Source: Paenibacillus sp. GM2
Lineage (GTDB): Bacteria > Bacillota > Bacilli > Paenibacillales > Paenibacillaceae
Assembly: GCF_900069005.2 (NCBI RefSeq)
Contig: NZ_LN831278.1
Location: forward strand, 693,643 to 747,755
Length of the DNA stretch: 54,113 nucleotides
Reading direction: 5' to 3'
In this document: positions 36,460 through 46,050 of the stretch, piece after piece
Layout of the letters: each line of letters starts with the position of its first letter
Numbering within the stretch: position 1 is the stretch's first letter
Made by a program: the position numbers and the translations under genes
Notes under the pieces: generated by a model
Databases searched by the model: none
Told to the model about the DNA's origin: nothing
What the model saw: only the letters and a program-made list of their open reading frames with translations

Positions 36460-37533
36460 TCAAGGCCCGCTGGAAGTATCTGCAGCTTCATTCTTAATCT
36501 TCGGCGCGCTACTGCCGCCGTTCGTCGTAGAATTGCTGTCATTCCCGCTGTTTTGCTCATCTGTAGAGGTGTCTTCCGTTCGATTGAATACTTCCTGGAC
36601 ATAAGCTTTGAGCTCTTCATCACTCTTAACGCCCAACACGTCAGCTCCGCCAACACTCTTCTCGATCAGCAGGCTCATTGGCGGGATTTGCTCACTGGCC
36701 ATCATTTTGCTGGAATAGCCTAAATTGGCCAGCTTCCACATATCGTTAATCGTCAGGTTCGTATCGATATATGGATTGACTTTCTCCAGAATGGACGGCA
36801 GCTTGAGCAAGGAGGTCGTCGAGATCATTTTATTGGCCACAGCTGTCAAAAAATTACGTTGCCGTTCTGTACGGCTGAAGTCCGAGAGCGCATCATGCCG
36901 AAAACGGACGTATTGCAGCGCTGTTTTGCCATCCAGATGCTGTTGTCCTTGCTTCAAATCGATATCGTATTCATGATTATCCGCTTTGCTTGTATAATGC
37001 ATATCTTTCTCTACATAGAAATCCACCCCGCCGATGGCGTCCACCAGCTCGATGAATCCTTGAAAGTCGGTATATACATAATATTGAATTGGAATGCCTA
37101 GCAAGTCGGAGACCGTCTTCATGGCTGTGTTCGGGCCATGAGTAATCGCCGTATTAATTCGATTCATGCCATATTCAGGGACCTTGACATAGGTGTCTCG
37201 CATGATCGAGAATAAGTACCCGCGTTTGGTTACCGGATCAAGCGAGGCTACCAGCATGGTATCGGAACGTGGAACTTCGCCTTTTTTGAGACCACGTGCG
37301 TCAACACCCATGAGCAGAATATTCACTCGGTCGGTGCCTTCCCATTTTGGCGGTTCCGGGGTCTTGGTTGTCTCCGTCGGTTTAACCTGATAAAATGGAG
37401 AATCTTCGCCGGTCTTCTGGAAGTGGTCTACCTGGTTATAAATCGCGGTGAAATAATAAGCCAAAAATCCGACAACGATGACCAGGACCGCGAGCAGCGA
37501 CCAGAGGATGGTTCGCTTAGTTCGTTTTGTCAT
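36460..37533 (-). CDS. LytR-CpsA-Psr (LCP) family protein
   Basis: 357 residues. One N-terminal transmembrane helix (about 8-28), an extracellular LCP domain at about 70-300 and a disordered acidic tail. The LCP signatures are NILLMGVDARGLKKGEVPRSDTMLVAS, FSIMRDTYVKVPEYG-NRINTAI, and ALQYVRFRHD-SDFSRTERQRNFL, with the phosphate-binding Arg and Asp residues. Such enzymes move wall teichoic or other anionic polymers onto peptidoglycan. AAAGGAA lies ahead of the ATG. Which polymer is attached cannot be read from context. Confidence 0.9.
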   Translation of the reverse strand: MTKRTKRTILWSLLAVLVIVVGFLAYYFTAIYNQVDHFQKTGEDSPFYQVKPTETTKTPEPPKWEGTDRVNILLMGVDARGLKKGEVPRSDTMLVASLDPVTKRGYLFSIMRDTYVKVPEYGMNRINTAITHGPNTAMKTVSDLLGIPIQYYVYTDFQGFIELVDAIGGVDFYVEKDMHYTSKADNHEYDIDLKQGQQHLDGKTALQYVRFRHDALSDFSRTERQRNFLTAVANKMISTTSLLKLPSILEKVNPYIDTNLTINDMWKLANLGYSSKMMASEQIPPMSLLIEKSVGGADVLGVKSDEELKAYVQEVFNRTEDTSTDEQNSGNDSNSTTNGGSSAPKIKNEAADTSSGP

Positions 37534-37658
37534 ATAAATTTCGTTCCTTTCAGAAAAAACGATGAGTTCATTTTGATGGCAGTACTTTAACCATTATAAT
37601 TTTTTTTAGAGTTACAATCAATTTATGTGAGTTAGTATTCTTTTAGGAGGATTTTCTT

Positions 37659-38138
37659 ATGAATCGGCAATCAGTTGAACTTGGACAACCTGTTCCGGAT
37701 TTCACCCTTCCCGCTAACGGGGGCAAAGAAGTCAGCTTAAGTCAGTTCCGCGGACAGAAGGTTGTAATCTATTTCTATCCGAAGGACATGACTACAGCTT
37801 GTACTCAAGAGGCTTGTGATTTTCGCGACAATTATAGTGCTATTAGCGAGCGGGATGCGGTTGTGCTCGGTATTAGTGGGGACCCGGTGAAGTCGCATGA
37901 CCGCTTTGTGGAGAAGCAGAACCTTCCGTTTCTACTGCTATCGGATGCAGATCATGAGGTCTGTCGGATGTTCGGCGTATGGCAGCTTAAGAAGATGTAT
38001 GGCCGTGAATATGAGGGGATCGTACGCTCTACCTTTCTAATTGATGAAGAAGGACGATTGGTCCGCGAATGGCGCGGAATCAGGGTGAAGGGGCATGTAG
38101 AGCTGGTTCTGGAGGCAATAAAAGAAACAAGCCTTTAA
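37659..38138 (+). CDS. bcp: Thiol peroxidase, Bcp/PrxQ type
   Basis: 159 residues. It reduces hydrogen and organic peroxides using thioredoxin. The peroxidatic Cys48 is in MTTACTQEACDFRD and the resolving Cys53 is five residues on, the PrxQ arrangement. YFYPKDMTT, GISGDPVKSHDRF and RSTFLIDEEGRLV are family signatures. The SD TTAGGAGG lies 8 bases before the ATG. It is divergent from the LCP gene across 125 bases that include an AT-rich tract resembling half of a PerR box; I do not call it. It stands as a single gene. Confidence 0.92.
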   Translation: MNRQSVELGQPVPDFTLPANGGKEVSLSQFRGQKVVIYFYPKDMTTACTQEACDFRDNYSAISERDAVVLGISGDPVKSHDRFVEKQNLPFLLLSDADHEVCRMFGVWQLKKMYGREYEGIVRSTFLIDEEGRLVREWRGIRVKGHVELVLEAIKETSL

Positions 38139-38148
38139 AGCTCAAAGC

Positions 38149-38209
38149 TTGAAAATCTAAAAGGTTAAGCCTATAATAGGCGTAAAATACCGGAATGAAC
38201 ATTCATTCC
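38149..38209 (+). promoter_or_regulatory. Promoter and operator O1 of tetR-type gene
   Basis: TTGAAA (38149-38154), a 17-base spacer, TATAAT (38172-38177). The palindrome GGAATGAA-CA-TTCATTCC at 38192-38209 lies just after the transcription start, the usual place for autorepression. Confidence 0.8.
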
Positions 38210-38228
38210 GAATGGATGAGGTGAAAAC

Positions 38229-38801
38229 ATGTCCAATCAAAAGCAGAAAGATATCATGGATGCCTCCTTGGCTCTGTTCTCAGAGCGTGGTTATGATGGA
38301 ACAACCATACCGATGATTGCGGAGAAGGCTCAAGTGGGGGCAGGCACGATTTACCGATATTTTGAGAATAAAGAACAATTGGTTAATGAACTGTTCCAAT
38401 CATGCCTAGAGAGCTTCTTAAATAAAATTAAAGAGAATTTTCCGTATAGCAGCACTGATCTGCGGGAGCAATTTCATCATATTTTTCAAAAAATGATTGA
38501 ACTTACGAAGCAGGATGTTTACTTGGTCACATTTATTGAGTCGCATTGTACGGGGCATTATCTCACAGATCAGAGCCGGGAGATGTTCCGAAGCTTTCTG
38601 AATTTTTTGAGCCAGTTTCTTGATAAAGGCAGGGAGCAGGGGATTATTGTGGACCACTTCCCAACGCAAGGACTAATCGCCATTGTATACGGGGCCTATT
38701 CTCAATTGAATAAACTGATACAATATGGTGTTCTTCAATGGACTGAGGAATTGCTTGACGGAATTGAGGAATGCTGCTGGAACGCTATTAGAATCAATTG
38801 A
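38229..38801 (+). CDS. TetR family repressor
   Basis: 190 residues. The N-terminal helix-turn-helix is IMDASLALFSERGYDGTTIPMIAEKAQVGAGTIYRYFENKEQLVNELF. The C-terminal helical domain for ligand is not similar to any group I can name. Three copies of an 18-base palindrome GGAATGAA-N2-TTCATTCC flank the gene: one in its own promoter and two between it and the MMPL gene. It should repress both, being relieved by a molecule exported by the MMPL protein or by a membrane lipid signal. AGGTGAAAAC precedes the ATG. Confidence 0.92.
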   Translation: MSNQKQKDIMDASLALFSERGYDGTTIPMIAEKAQVGAGTIYRYFENKEQLVNELFQSCLESFLNKIKENFPYSSTDLREQFHHIFQKMIELTKQDVYLVTFIESHCTGHYLTDQSREMFRSFLNFLSQFLDKGREQGIIVDHFPTQGLIAIVYGAYSQLNKLIQYGVLQWTEELLDGIEECCWNAIRIN

Positions 38802-38822
38802 TTCTATAGCTTTACTATAAAC

Positions 38823-38878
38823 GGAATGAATATTCATTCCCTATAAACTAAAAGGAAAACGGAATGAACGTTCATTCC
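38823..38878. promoter_or_regulatory. Operators O2 and O3 ahead of MMPL gene
   Basis: GGAATGAA-TA-TTCATTCC at 38823-38840 and GGAATGAA-CG-TTCATTCC at 38861-38878, each a perfect palindrome apart from the centre or fully symmetric. Their centres are 38 bases apart, close to integral helical turns. Confidence 0.85.
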
Positions 38879-38907
38879 GTAATGTTTCCCAGAAGGAGAT
38901 GGAGAGA

Positions 38908-41900
38908 TTGAGAAAAATACTGAATTGGCGTACAGGAACACTTATGGCATGGATTATAGTTGCGGTTATATCTATAGCGATGATGCCTGATTTGAATGGG
39001 TTGATCCGTGAAAAGGGGCAGGTGAGTATACCGGATACGACTCAAAGTGAGATTGCCAAGGTTTTGACTCGCGAGATGACTGATACGGGGCAGGAGAAGT
39101 ATGATCTCATCGCAGTGTTTCATAGCGGGAGCGAGGCGCCATTGTCCAAAGACCAGCGAAACGCTATTGAACAGGCGGTTACACGATTAACTATAGATCA
39201 AGATCAACTAGGCATTCAGGAGATTCTGTCTCCATTTAATAATAAGCAGATGGTGGAACAGCTTGTCTCCAAAGACCGGACGACGATGCTGGTGCAAATC
39301 GGTGTGAACAAGCAGGATCATACGATCAATGAAGTGAAGACGATGCTGGATAAATACCTGCAAGTAGATCATGTGGAATCCTATTTGACGGGTAACGCCG
39401 TTATTATCGAGGACTTTGTCCAATCGGTTCAGGCAGGGGTTAAGAAAACAGAGCTGATTGCCATCATTTTTATTTTAATAGTATTAATCGCTGTCTTTCG
39501 CTCGCCGATTGTTCCTCTCATTTCACTGCTGACCGTCGGTGTGTCGTATTTGGTGTCGATGTCGATCGTCGGGAATCTGGTTGAGCAATTGAATTATCCG
39601 TTTTCTAATTTTACTCAGGTGTTCATTGTTATCGTGCTGTTCGGTATAGGGACGGACTATAACATATTGCTCTATTCCAGATTCAAGGAAGAATTAAGCG
39701 TTGCGGATAATGTATTAGCGGCTGTCAAAGCGACCTTTAAAACAGCAGGGAAAACGGTTATGTACAGTGGTGCAGCGGTGTTCATCGGTTTTATCACCCT
39801 GATCCTGGCCGAGTTCAAAGTGTATCGTTCTGCTTCCGCCGTAGCGATTGGAATCGCTGTGTTATTGTTCGCGCTGAATTCGTTAAATCCGTTTTTTATG
39901 GCGCTGCTCGGCAAAAAAATGTTCTGGCCGATCAAAACGTTTAAGGGTCACGGTGAAAATCGCCTATGGGGCTTTCTGGCTAAAAACTCTGTATTGCGTC
40001 CCGTCGCAAGCATTGTGATTGTTGCGATGATTAGCATCCCATGTATTTTGACTTACAGTAATTCGTTCAGCTACAACGATCTTCTTGAGGTGGATGACTC
40101 GTATGCCTCCAAGCAGGGGATTACTGTGATTGAGGATCACTTTCCAGCGGGATTTTCCTCGCCGGTTAATCTTGTCATTCAATCAGAGCATTCCCTGGAG
40201 GATCCGCAAAGCTTGCAAGCTCTTGATGAGATTGTAGATAAAATATCCAAGGTCGATGGGATTTCAAAGGTTTATTCGGTGACCCGGCCGATGGGTGAGA
40301 AAATCGATGAGCTGTATATTGACGACCAAAGTCAGCAGCTGAACAGTGGAATTGATGAGGCCAAAAATGGGATTGGCAAAATATCGGGTGGATTATCTAC
40401 GGCCGAGTCACAGCTCAGTACCGACTCAGCTCGAATGGACGAGGTGCAGAAACTGGCGGACGGAACTGAGGCCGTAAAAGAGGGTGCAGCCCAATTAGGA
40501 GAAGCATTGACTCAGTTATCGTCTGGACTTCAAAATGGAGCCGCAGGCGCTGGCAAGCTAAAGTCAGGGCTGGCATTATTAAATGAACAAATGACGACTC
40601 TTGCCAAGGGAGCCAATCAATTGCATGAGAGCTATGTTCAATTAGCCAACGGATTAGGAAGCTTCGGCGATAAATTTGCGTCCATTCGTCAAGCGATCGA
40701 TGGCGCAAAGCAGGGATTTGAAATGATAGAACAGTCGATGAATCATCTGCTTCAGGAAAAGCCTGAGCTCGCCAAAGATGGGGATGTGCAAAGCACACTC
40801 GCCGTTGCCGCGAGCGCGAAGCAGCAGTTAACCCAATTCACAGAGGAACTGAAGCAATTGACCCCCCAATATGAATCAGCGATGGATGCTTTCAAGCAAG
40901 CCAATACATCTCTGACACAGGTTAATGGTGCTTTGTCGCAGATACAACAAGGTGCGGCACAATTGCAAGGAGCTGCTTCAGAACTGGAGGCCGGGGTTAC
41001 AGCGGGCGCAACAGGCGCAGCGGAAATATCGGATAAAACCTCCCTGCTTGAAACCGGACTCGGGCAAATCAGTGAAGGACAACAGCAAATGCTGACTGGA
41101 TTGGATGATTTAACGGGCAAGCTGGATCAATTGAAATCGGGATTATCGGATAGTACAGAAGGCTTGAAGCAGATTCATTCGGGGCTTGATGATGCCAATA
41201 AATATTTGCGTGATCTGGGGGAATCGGAGGCATCCCGCAAATTATATATCCCTCGAGAGGTCATGGAAGGGGAAGAGTTCCAGCAATCGCTAGACATGTT
41301 TATGTCCAGGGATCGGAAGAGCACCAAAGTTCTCATCATTCTAGATGTAAATCCTTTTACAGAGGAAGCTATGGACATGGTAGAGAAGCTGGATAAGCAG
41401 GTTCAATCTGCTGTTCAGGGAACAGAATTAAGTGATGCTCATATCGCGATTGGTGGTAAAACCTCGCAAAACTTGGATTTGCGGGATCTCTCCAAAAGCG
41501 ACTTCAGCCGTACAGCTGTAATTATGCTGGTGGGGATCGGCCTGGTTCTTATTTTAATCACACGCTCCATCTGGCAGCCGCTTCTAATTATTGGCTCACT
41601 GGTATTAACTTACGGGATGTCGCTTGGAATCGGCGAATGGATTACTGACAAGTTCCTGGGCGTTTCCGAAATGGGCTGGAATATACCGTTCTTCTCCTTT
41701 GTCATGCTTATCGCTTTAGGCGTTGATTACAGCATATTTTTGATGATGCGGTATCGGGAAACCGAGGGTTCACCGGATAGAAAAATAACGGACTCAGCAA
41801 TTCATATAGGTGGCATAGTTATCTCTGCAGCGATCATATTGAGCGGGACCTTCGCAGCCTTAATGCCTTCGGGGGTATTGTCACTTATCGAAATAGCAAT

Positions 41901-42027
41901 TGTCGTGATCACAGGGTTATTGCTCTTAAGCTTGATTATTTTACCTGTCTTGATCCCAGCCTGCATTGGCCTTGCATATAAAATAACGAATCGAAAGTCC
42001 GCGAAAGACGAGAATTTCAACTCCTAA
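38908..42027 (+). CDS. MMPL family exporter with long helical insert
   Basis: About 1039 residues. Two RND/MMPL membrane halves: helices at about 12-30 and 180-370, then 860-1030, with the proton-relay Asp motifs GIGTDYNILLYSRFKEEL and ALGVDYSIFLMMRYRE. Between them, residues 480-780 are a long Gln/Leu/Ala-rich coiled coil with repeats such as SGLQNGAAGAGKLKSGLALL and QISEGQQQMLTGLDDL, as in YhgE/Pip proteins. Such proteins export lipids or drugs by proton motive force. TTG at 38908 is preferred because AAGGAG is 9 bases upstream; ATG at 38899 touches the SD. Repressed by the neighbouring TetR protein. Relatives: Bacillus YdgH and YdfJ. Confidence 0.88.
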   Translation: MRKILNWRTGTLMAWIIVAVISIAMMPDLNGLIREKGQVSIPDTTQSEIAKVLTREMTDTGQEKYDLIAVFHSGSEAPLSKDQRNAIEQAVTRLTIDQDQLGIQEILSPFNNKQMVEQLVSKDRTTMLVQIGVNKQDHTINEVKTMLDKYLQVDHVESYLTGNAVIIEDFVQSVQAGVKKTELIAIIFILIVLIAVFRSPIVPLISLLTVGVSYLVSMSIVGNLVEQLNYPFSNFTQVFIVIVLFGIGTDYNILLYSRFKEELSVADNVLAAVKATFKTAGKTVMYSGAAVFIGFITLILAEFKVYRSASAVAIGIAVLLFALNSLNPFFMALLGKKMFWPIKTFKGHGENRLWGFLAKNSVLRPVASIVIVAMISIPCILTYSNSFSYNDLLEVDDSYASKQGITVIEDHFPAGFSSPVNLVIQSEHSLEDPQSLQALDEIVDKISKVDGISKVYSVTRPMGEKIDELYIDDQSQQLNSGIDEAKNGIGKISGGLSTAESQLSTDSARMDEVQKLADGTEAVKEGAAQLGEALTQLSSGLQNGAAGAGKLKSGLALLNEQMTTLAKGANQLHESYVQLANGLGSFGDKFASIRQAIDGAKQGFEMIEQSMNHLLQEKPELAKDGDVQSTLAVAASAKQQLTQFTEELKQLTPQYESAMDAFKQANTSLTQVNGALSQIQQGAAQLQGAASELEAGVTAGATGAAEISDKTSLLETGLGQISEGQQQMLTGLDDLTGKLDQLKSGLSDSTEGLKQIHSGLDDANKYLRDLGESEASRKLYIPREVMEGEEFQQSLDMFMSRDRKSTKVLIILDVNPFTEEAMDMVEKLDKQVQSAVQGTELSDAHIAIGGKTSQNLDLRDLSKSDFSRTAVIMLVGIGLVLILITRSIWQPLLIIGSLVLTYGMSLGIGEWITDKFLGVSEMGWNIPFFSFVMLIALGVDYSIFLMMRYRETEGSPDRKITDSAIHIGGIVISAAIILSGTFAALMPSGVLSLIEIAIVVITGLLLLSLIILPVLIPACIGLAYKITNRKSAKDENFNS

Positions 42028-42061
42028 CAGGAACTTCACCGGATTACTTCGTGTGACAGCG

Positions 42062-42113
42062 ATAGACTTCTTGAATGATCCTTTTACCAGGATTCATTGA
42101 AGAAGTCTATTTC
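42062..42113 (+). terminator. Terminator of MMPL gene
   Basis: ATAGACTTCTTGAATGA and TCATTGAAGAAGTCTAT form a stem of about 17 pairs with one mismatched base, followed by TTCTAT. It lies 34 bases after the stop codon. Confidence 0.7.
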
Positions 42114-42179
42114 TATACTTCCCGACATACAATCTACCAGATGCAAAATGATTCATATAAACGGCGGAGGTAGAAATAA

Positions 42180-43613
42180 ATGAAAAGAAGATTCATTTCC
42201 AGTCTTGTGATGATTCCAATCCTTTTTGTAGTGCTGGTATTTGCGGTAAGCTCGCTCTTCATCTCCCGGGAGGCGGGGATTATGGAGGCTTCGGCCTATT
42301 CCTCCAAACAGGTCGGGGCCTTGGAGAGCAGGATTACACCGGAACAGACGGTGGCTGGGGCAGGGGAAGCAGCGCTGGATAAGGCTCATGAAGAGCAGAT
42401 TACACAGTCGCGGCAAGCAGCGCCTGCTGTAAATAACAGCTCAAGTATAAAGTCGGATTTATCAGGACTGGATTCAGATAAAGCGGTTGCCGGAGCGGTG
42501 ACGCTGACCGCTGGGACGCCGGCTGCGATGACTCAATCCGATAAGGCAGACAAGGTTGTCTATCTTACCTTTGATGACGGGCCCAGTAATTTAACCGATC
42601 AAGTGCTAAAAATTTTGAAAAAAGAAAATGTTCCCGCTACTTTTTTTGTCCTGGGGGGGAACGCCAAGAAAATGCCAGAGGTTATTACACGGATTGTTGA
42701 GGCAGGTCATACGATTGGCAATCATACTTATAATCATGAATACAGCGAGCTGTACAAGAGCTTCAATGTATTCTGGGGCCAGATTAAGGAGACAGAGGAA
42801 GTGCTGCGCCAGATTACCGGAGTACGTCCCGAGCTGGTTCGAGCCCCAGGCGGTACCTATGATCATTTTGACAAGACCTATTTTGATTTAATGGAGCAGG
42901 CCGGCTATAAAATATTTGATTGGGACGTGGACAGCGGGGACTCCAAGCGAAAGGGCGTACCGGCTGCGGAAATTTTACGAAACAGTACTCCGGATAAATT
43001 GAAGAATCAGATGATTGTACTGATGCATGACGGGGCGGGACACGCGGAGACGGTCAAGGCGCTTCCAGGAATTATCGATTTCTACAAAAAACAAGGGTAC
43101 ATGTTCCGCACGCTGTCAGCAGAGCAGCCGTCCGTGCATTTCTCGATCTCCGACAAGATGAAGCGTACAACGCGATCTGCCCCATCCCAGGCCTGGATTG
43201 ATAGTCATATTGTGCCAAACGCATCCTTGTTCGCTCCCGGATTGCCGCTGTATGTAGAGGCTGGTGGCGTACAGACGAAGCTGGCCGCCGGGGAGTACGA
43301 CTTACAGGGAGAGCAATACCAGGTTCCGCTGCGGGCAGTGATGGAGCGCCTGGGGGCCAAAGTGGTCTGGGATCATCCGAATCGCAGCGCCGTCATTACC
43401 TGGGGAGAATCTAAGGTTATTATCGATACGATAGAAAATGTGATCATGACCGAGTCCGATTTGGCCGATGGCAATGAGAAGGCTCAATCTATCTCAATTA
43501 CGAGAAAAAACGGAGCCATTTGGGTACCGCTGCGCTCCATTCTCGAGGCGACAGGACATCCGATTCTCTCCACTTCCTCTACCACCGAGGAACGGCTTGT
43601 AAGGGCCAGATGA
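42180..43613 (+). CDS. Polysaccharide deacetylase with copper-amine-oxidase-like domain
   Basis: 477 residues. A membrane anchor or signal at about 7-27, a disordered Ala/Ser-rich linker to residue 120, a NodB deacetylase domain at about 125-320 and a copper-amine-oxidase-like beta domain at 345-470. NodB metal and catalytic motifs are LTFDDGPSNLT (Asp-Asp), HTIGNHTYNHE (His-His), RAPGGTYD and VLMHDGAGHAET. It should deacetylate peptidoglycan or another wall glycan outside the membrane. The C-terminal domain (YQVPLRAVMERLGAKVVWDHPNRSAVI) is a common wall-binding add-on in Paenibacillus. The SD GGAGGT lies 8 bases ahead. Confidence 0.9.
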   Translation: MKRRFISSLVMIPILFVVLVFAVSSLFISREAGIMEASAYSSKQVGALESRITPEQTVAGAGEAALDKAHEEQITQSRQAAPAVNNSSSIKSDLSGLDSDKAVAGAVTLTAGTPAAMTQSDKADKVVYLTFDDGPSNLTDQVLKILKKENVPATFFVLGGNAKKMPEVITRIVEAGHTIGNHTYNHEYSELYKSFNVFWGQIKETEEVLRQITGVRPELVRAPGGTYDHFDKTYFDLMEQAGYKIFDWDVDSGDSKRKGVPAAEILRNSTPDKLKNQMIVLMHDGAGHAETVKALPGIIDFYKKQGYMFRTLSAEQPSVHFSISDKMKRTTRSAPSQAWIDSHIVPNASLFAPGLPLYVEAGGVQTKLAAGEYDLQGEQYQVPLRAVMERLGAKVVWDHPNRSAVITWGESKVIIDTIENVIMTESDLADGNEKAQSISITRKNGAIWVPLRSILEATGHPILSTSSTTEERLVRAR

Positions 43614-43636
43614 AGCGTTCCTCTCTTAAGGGGTTC

Positions 43637-43726
43637 GTTCCAAAAGGCTGGTTATCAGCACTAAGGCTTATGCTTCCGTTGTGCGTTTTTTTCAAAACGC
43701 TTCAATTAGACGAGGCTAGGGACGAC
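43637..43726 (+). repeat. Dispersed repeat copy C3, ahead of moxR gene
   Basis: GTTCCAAAAGGCTGGTT, AGCACTAAGG, TATGCTTCC, then GCGTTTTTTTCAAAACGC and GACGAGGCTAGGGACG. The central part can pair as GCGTTTT with AAAACGC. It ends 90 bases before the moxR start. Confidence 0.65.
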
Positions 43727-43816
43727 TGGTTAACTATACTTTATAGGTCTATTCCTGCTAGATTCTGGCGATACTGGTTGATAGATTGAATCGCCGGAAA
43801 TGGAGGAATAGTAGAG

Positions 43817-44782
43817 ATGAATCAAGAACTGGCTCAAGAGCTGCTTGAGCGCCTGGTGAACCGGGTGGAACGTGTCATTGTCGGTAAAAGAAAGGAAATT
43901 GAACTTATTCTCGTATCGATGTTATGCGGCGGGCATGTATTGCTGGAGGATGTGCCCGGGGTTGGGAAGACGATGCTGGTCAGAACATTGGCGAGCTGCG
44001 TAGGCGGTACCTTCGGACGGATTCAGTTCACGTCCGACCTGATGCCTGCCGATGTCACCGGGGTAACGGTGTATCATCCGCAATCCGGATATTTCGAGTT
44101 CAAGCAGGGGCCGATTCATGCCAACATCGTGCTTGCTGATGAATTAAACCGGGCCGCTCCGCGGACTCAATCTGCGTTGCTTGAGGCGATGGAGGAGCGA
44201 AAGGTAACGGTAGACGGGATTACCCGTCCCCTGCCTGAGCCTTTTTTGCTATTCGCAACGCAGAATCCGTTGGAATATGAGGGAACCTATCGGTTGCCGG
44301 AGGCTCAATTAGACCGTTTCCTAATGAGGTTGTCTCTTGGCTACCCGGCACCGGAGCAAGAAATAGAGATGCTGGGGCGCTTCAGCGACCCGCAGGCAGC
44401 AGTGGCAAAGCCAATATTGCTGCCGGAAGAGATGATGGCGATCCAGCGCCATGTCAGAATGGTGCTCGTGGATGATAGAATCAAGCGATATTTGGTAGAA
44501 GTGGCGGATAAATCCCGGCGTCATCCGCAGATCTCGCTGGGCATTAGCCCGCGGGGCACGCTCTCCTGGCTGGGAGCGAGCCAGGCTATGGCTTTCTGCC
44601 AAGGACGAACCTATGTGGTCCCTGATGATGCCAAGCAGGTAGCGGAAGCTGTATTAGCACATCGAATCATGCTGAATAGCGAAGCAAGAATCTCCGGGCT
44701 GAATCCCCATCAGGTCATCGCTGACCTATTAAATGGCATACCGGTTCCTGTATTTCATCGTGCTCCGGGTGTCCCGTCATGA
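43817..44782 (+). CDS. MoxR-type AAA+ ATPase
   Basis: 321 residues. Walker A is DVPGVGKTMLVRTLA, Walker B LADELNRAAPRTQSALLEAMEE, sensor ATQNPLEYEGTYRLPEAQLDRF. Such ATPases act as chaperones for partner proteins with VWA or DUF58 domains. It overlaps the DUF58 gene by four bases (ATGA), and a transglutaminase gene follows, the standard MoxR-DUF58-TgpA unit. Its biological role in Firmicutes is not settled; a link to cell-wall or exported-protein quality is inferred. GGAGGAA lies before the ATG. Confidence 0.93.
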   Translation: MNQELAQELLERLVNRVERVIVGKRKEIELILVSMLCGGHVLLEDVPGVGKTMLVRTLASCVGGTFGRIQFTSDLMPADVTGVTVYHPQSGYFEFKQGPIHANIVLADELNRAAPRTQSALLEAMEERKVTVDGITRPLPEPFLLFATQNPLEYEGTYRLPEAQLDRFLMRLSLGYPAPEQEIEMLGRFSDPQAAVAKPILLPEEMMAIQRHVRMVLVDDRIKRYLVEVADKSRRHPQISLGISPRGTLSWLGASQAMAFCQGRTYVVPDDAKQVAEAVLAHRIMLNSEARISGLNPHQVIADLLNGIPVPVFHRAPGVPS

Positions 44783-46050
44783 GGGAAAGGGCTTGGAATG
44801 GGTTATGGTATGCACTGGCGGCTGGACTGCTGGTCGCACTGTACATTTGGCGGGGAGGAGCAACGCTGCTTTTTTTATGCCTGCTGCTTGGCTTGCTGAT
44901 ATTTCAGGGAGTGGTCATTCTATTATTGGGACCACGCTCCGTTAAGATAGAACGCTCCTGGCTGCCTCTACAACCAGAGGCTGGGGAGCCTATAGAAGTG
45001 ACTTTGCGTATTAAGGCTGCGGGGGGAATTCCCGTCCCCTGGCTGCTTATAAGGGACAAGCTGGCGATGCAAGCTGAACGGATGGATCCGGATCAAGAAT
45101 ACGAAAATGGGAGCTTGCTGCTAAGCGGACTTCGCAGGCAGCACACCGTAAAATATGTAATAACGAACCCACGGCGAGGAGTTTACGGAACAGAAGCGGT
45201 GTACGTAAATTATGGTGACCCGCTGGGTTACTTCAAACGGACACGAAGGATTGTCATGGACGATACCATTTATGTTCACCCTTCGCGTCTGGCTGCTTAC
45301 CCTGGCAAAGAGGTACATCCCGTTGGTGATGAGGAGATGACCTCAGGTGCAATTCTTAGAAATATGGAGACAAGTTCATCTATAGAGCGTATTCGTGAAT
45401 ATTTGCCAGGCGATCCACTCCATCGCATTTATTGGAAGGGCTCCGCGAGGACGGGCACGCTGCTGGCCCGGATTCCAGATGTGAGGGGGAAGGAAACTCG
45501 CTGCTTATGGCTGGATACTCGGCATATCGCGTATGAGCCTGAAGCGCAGCAGGGCCGTCCGGTGGTTCCGGTACGGGCTAATTTTGAGCTGGCCGTTCAA
45601 GCAGCTGCGGACCTTCTTCGCAACGAGACAGCCGAGATGTCTGATCGAGAAGCCAGTGGCAGTGAGATAGAGCTTCGTTATGGAGCATCCGCCGAAGCGA
45701 TCATCGTCTCCACCCTTCAGGGGCTTCGGCAAGGGCTTGATCTGTTGGCAGGAGTTAGAACCGATCGTTCGGCTTCCCGTCTTGTCATTCCCGTTGACGC
45801 GATGACTTCCCGTGTTGGGGTGATCCATACCCTGATCACGGGAAGAGTGACTTCCGAGCTGGTATCTGTAGCTACGCAACTGGCGGAGTCGGGCGTGAAA
45901 CTAGAGATCTGGTCTTCGATACCTAGCAGTGAGGCGGAGCGTGGAACGTGGTTAGCCCGACTGCAGCGTGTGGGCATTCCTTACGTTGACCTGGCTTCAT
46001 GGGTGTCCGCGAAAGCTAATGACAGGGGGGACGGACATGCCAGCGCCTAA
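44779..46050 (+). CDS. DUF58 membrane protein
   Basis: 423 residues. Two N-terminal transmembrane helices (about 8-26 and 30-50), a beta-rich segment and the DUF58 signature VHPVGDEEMTSGAILRNMETSSSIERIREYLPGDPLHRIYWKGSARTGTLLARIPD, a VWA-like fold. It normally works with the MoxR ATPase encoded just before it and the transglutaminase-like protein encoded just after. The start overlaps the moxR stop by 4 bases. The C-terminus overlaps the next start by 14 bases. Function is unknown. Confidence 0.9.
   Translation: MRERAWNGLWYALAAGLLVALYIWRGGATLLFLCLLLGLLIFQGVVILLLGPRSVKIERSWLPLQPEAGEPIEVTLRIKAAGGIPVPWLLIRDKLAMQAERMDPDQEYENGSLLLSGLRRQHTVKYVITNPRRGVYGTEAVYVNYGDPLGYFKRTRRIVMDDTIYVHPSRLAAYPGKEVHPVGDEEMTSGAILRNMETSSSIERIREYLPGDPLHRIYWKGSARTGTLLARIPDVRGKETRCLWLDTRHIAYEPEAQQGRPVVPVRANFELAVQAAADLLRNETAEMSDREASGSEIELRYGASAEAIIVSTLQGLRQGLDLLAGVRTDRSASRLVIPVDAMTSRVGVIHTLITGRVTSELVSVATQLAESGVKLEIWSSIPSSEAERGTWLARLQRVGIPYVDLASWVSAKANDRGDGHASA

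Noticed and set aside
37594..37608. PerR-like box ahead of the peroxiredoxin gene
   Set aside because: Only the left half (TTATAAT) matches; the right half is a T-run, so a chance AT-rich match is as likely.
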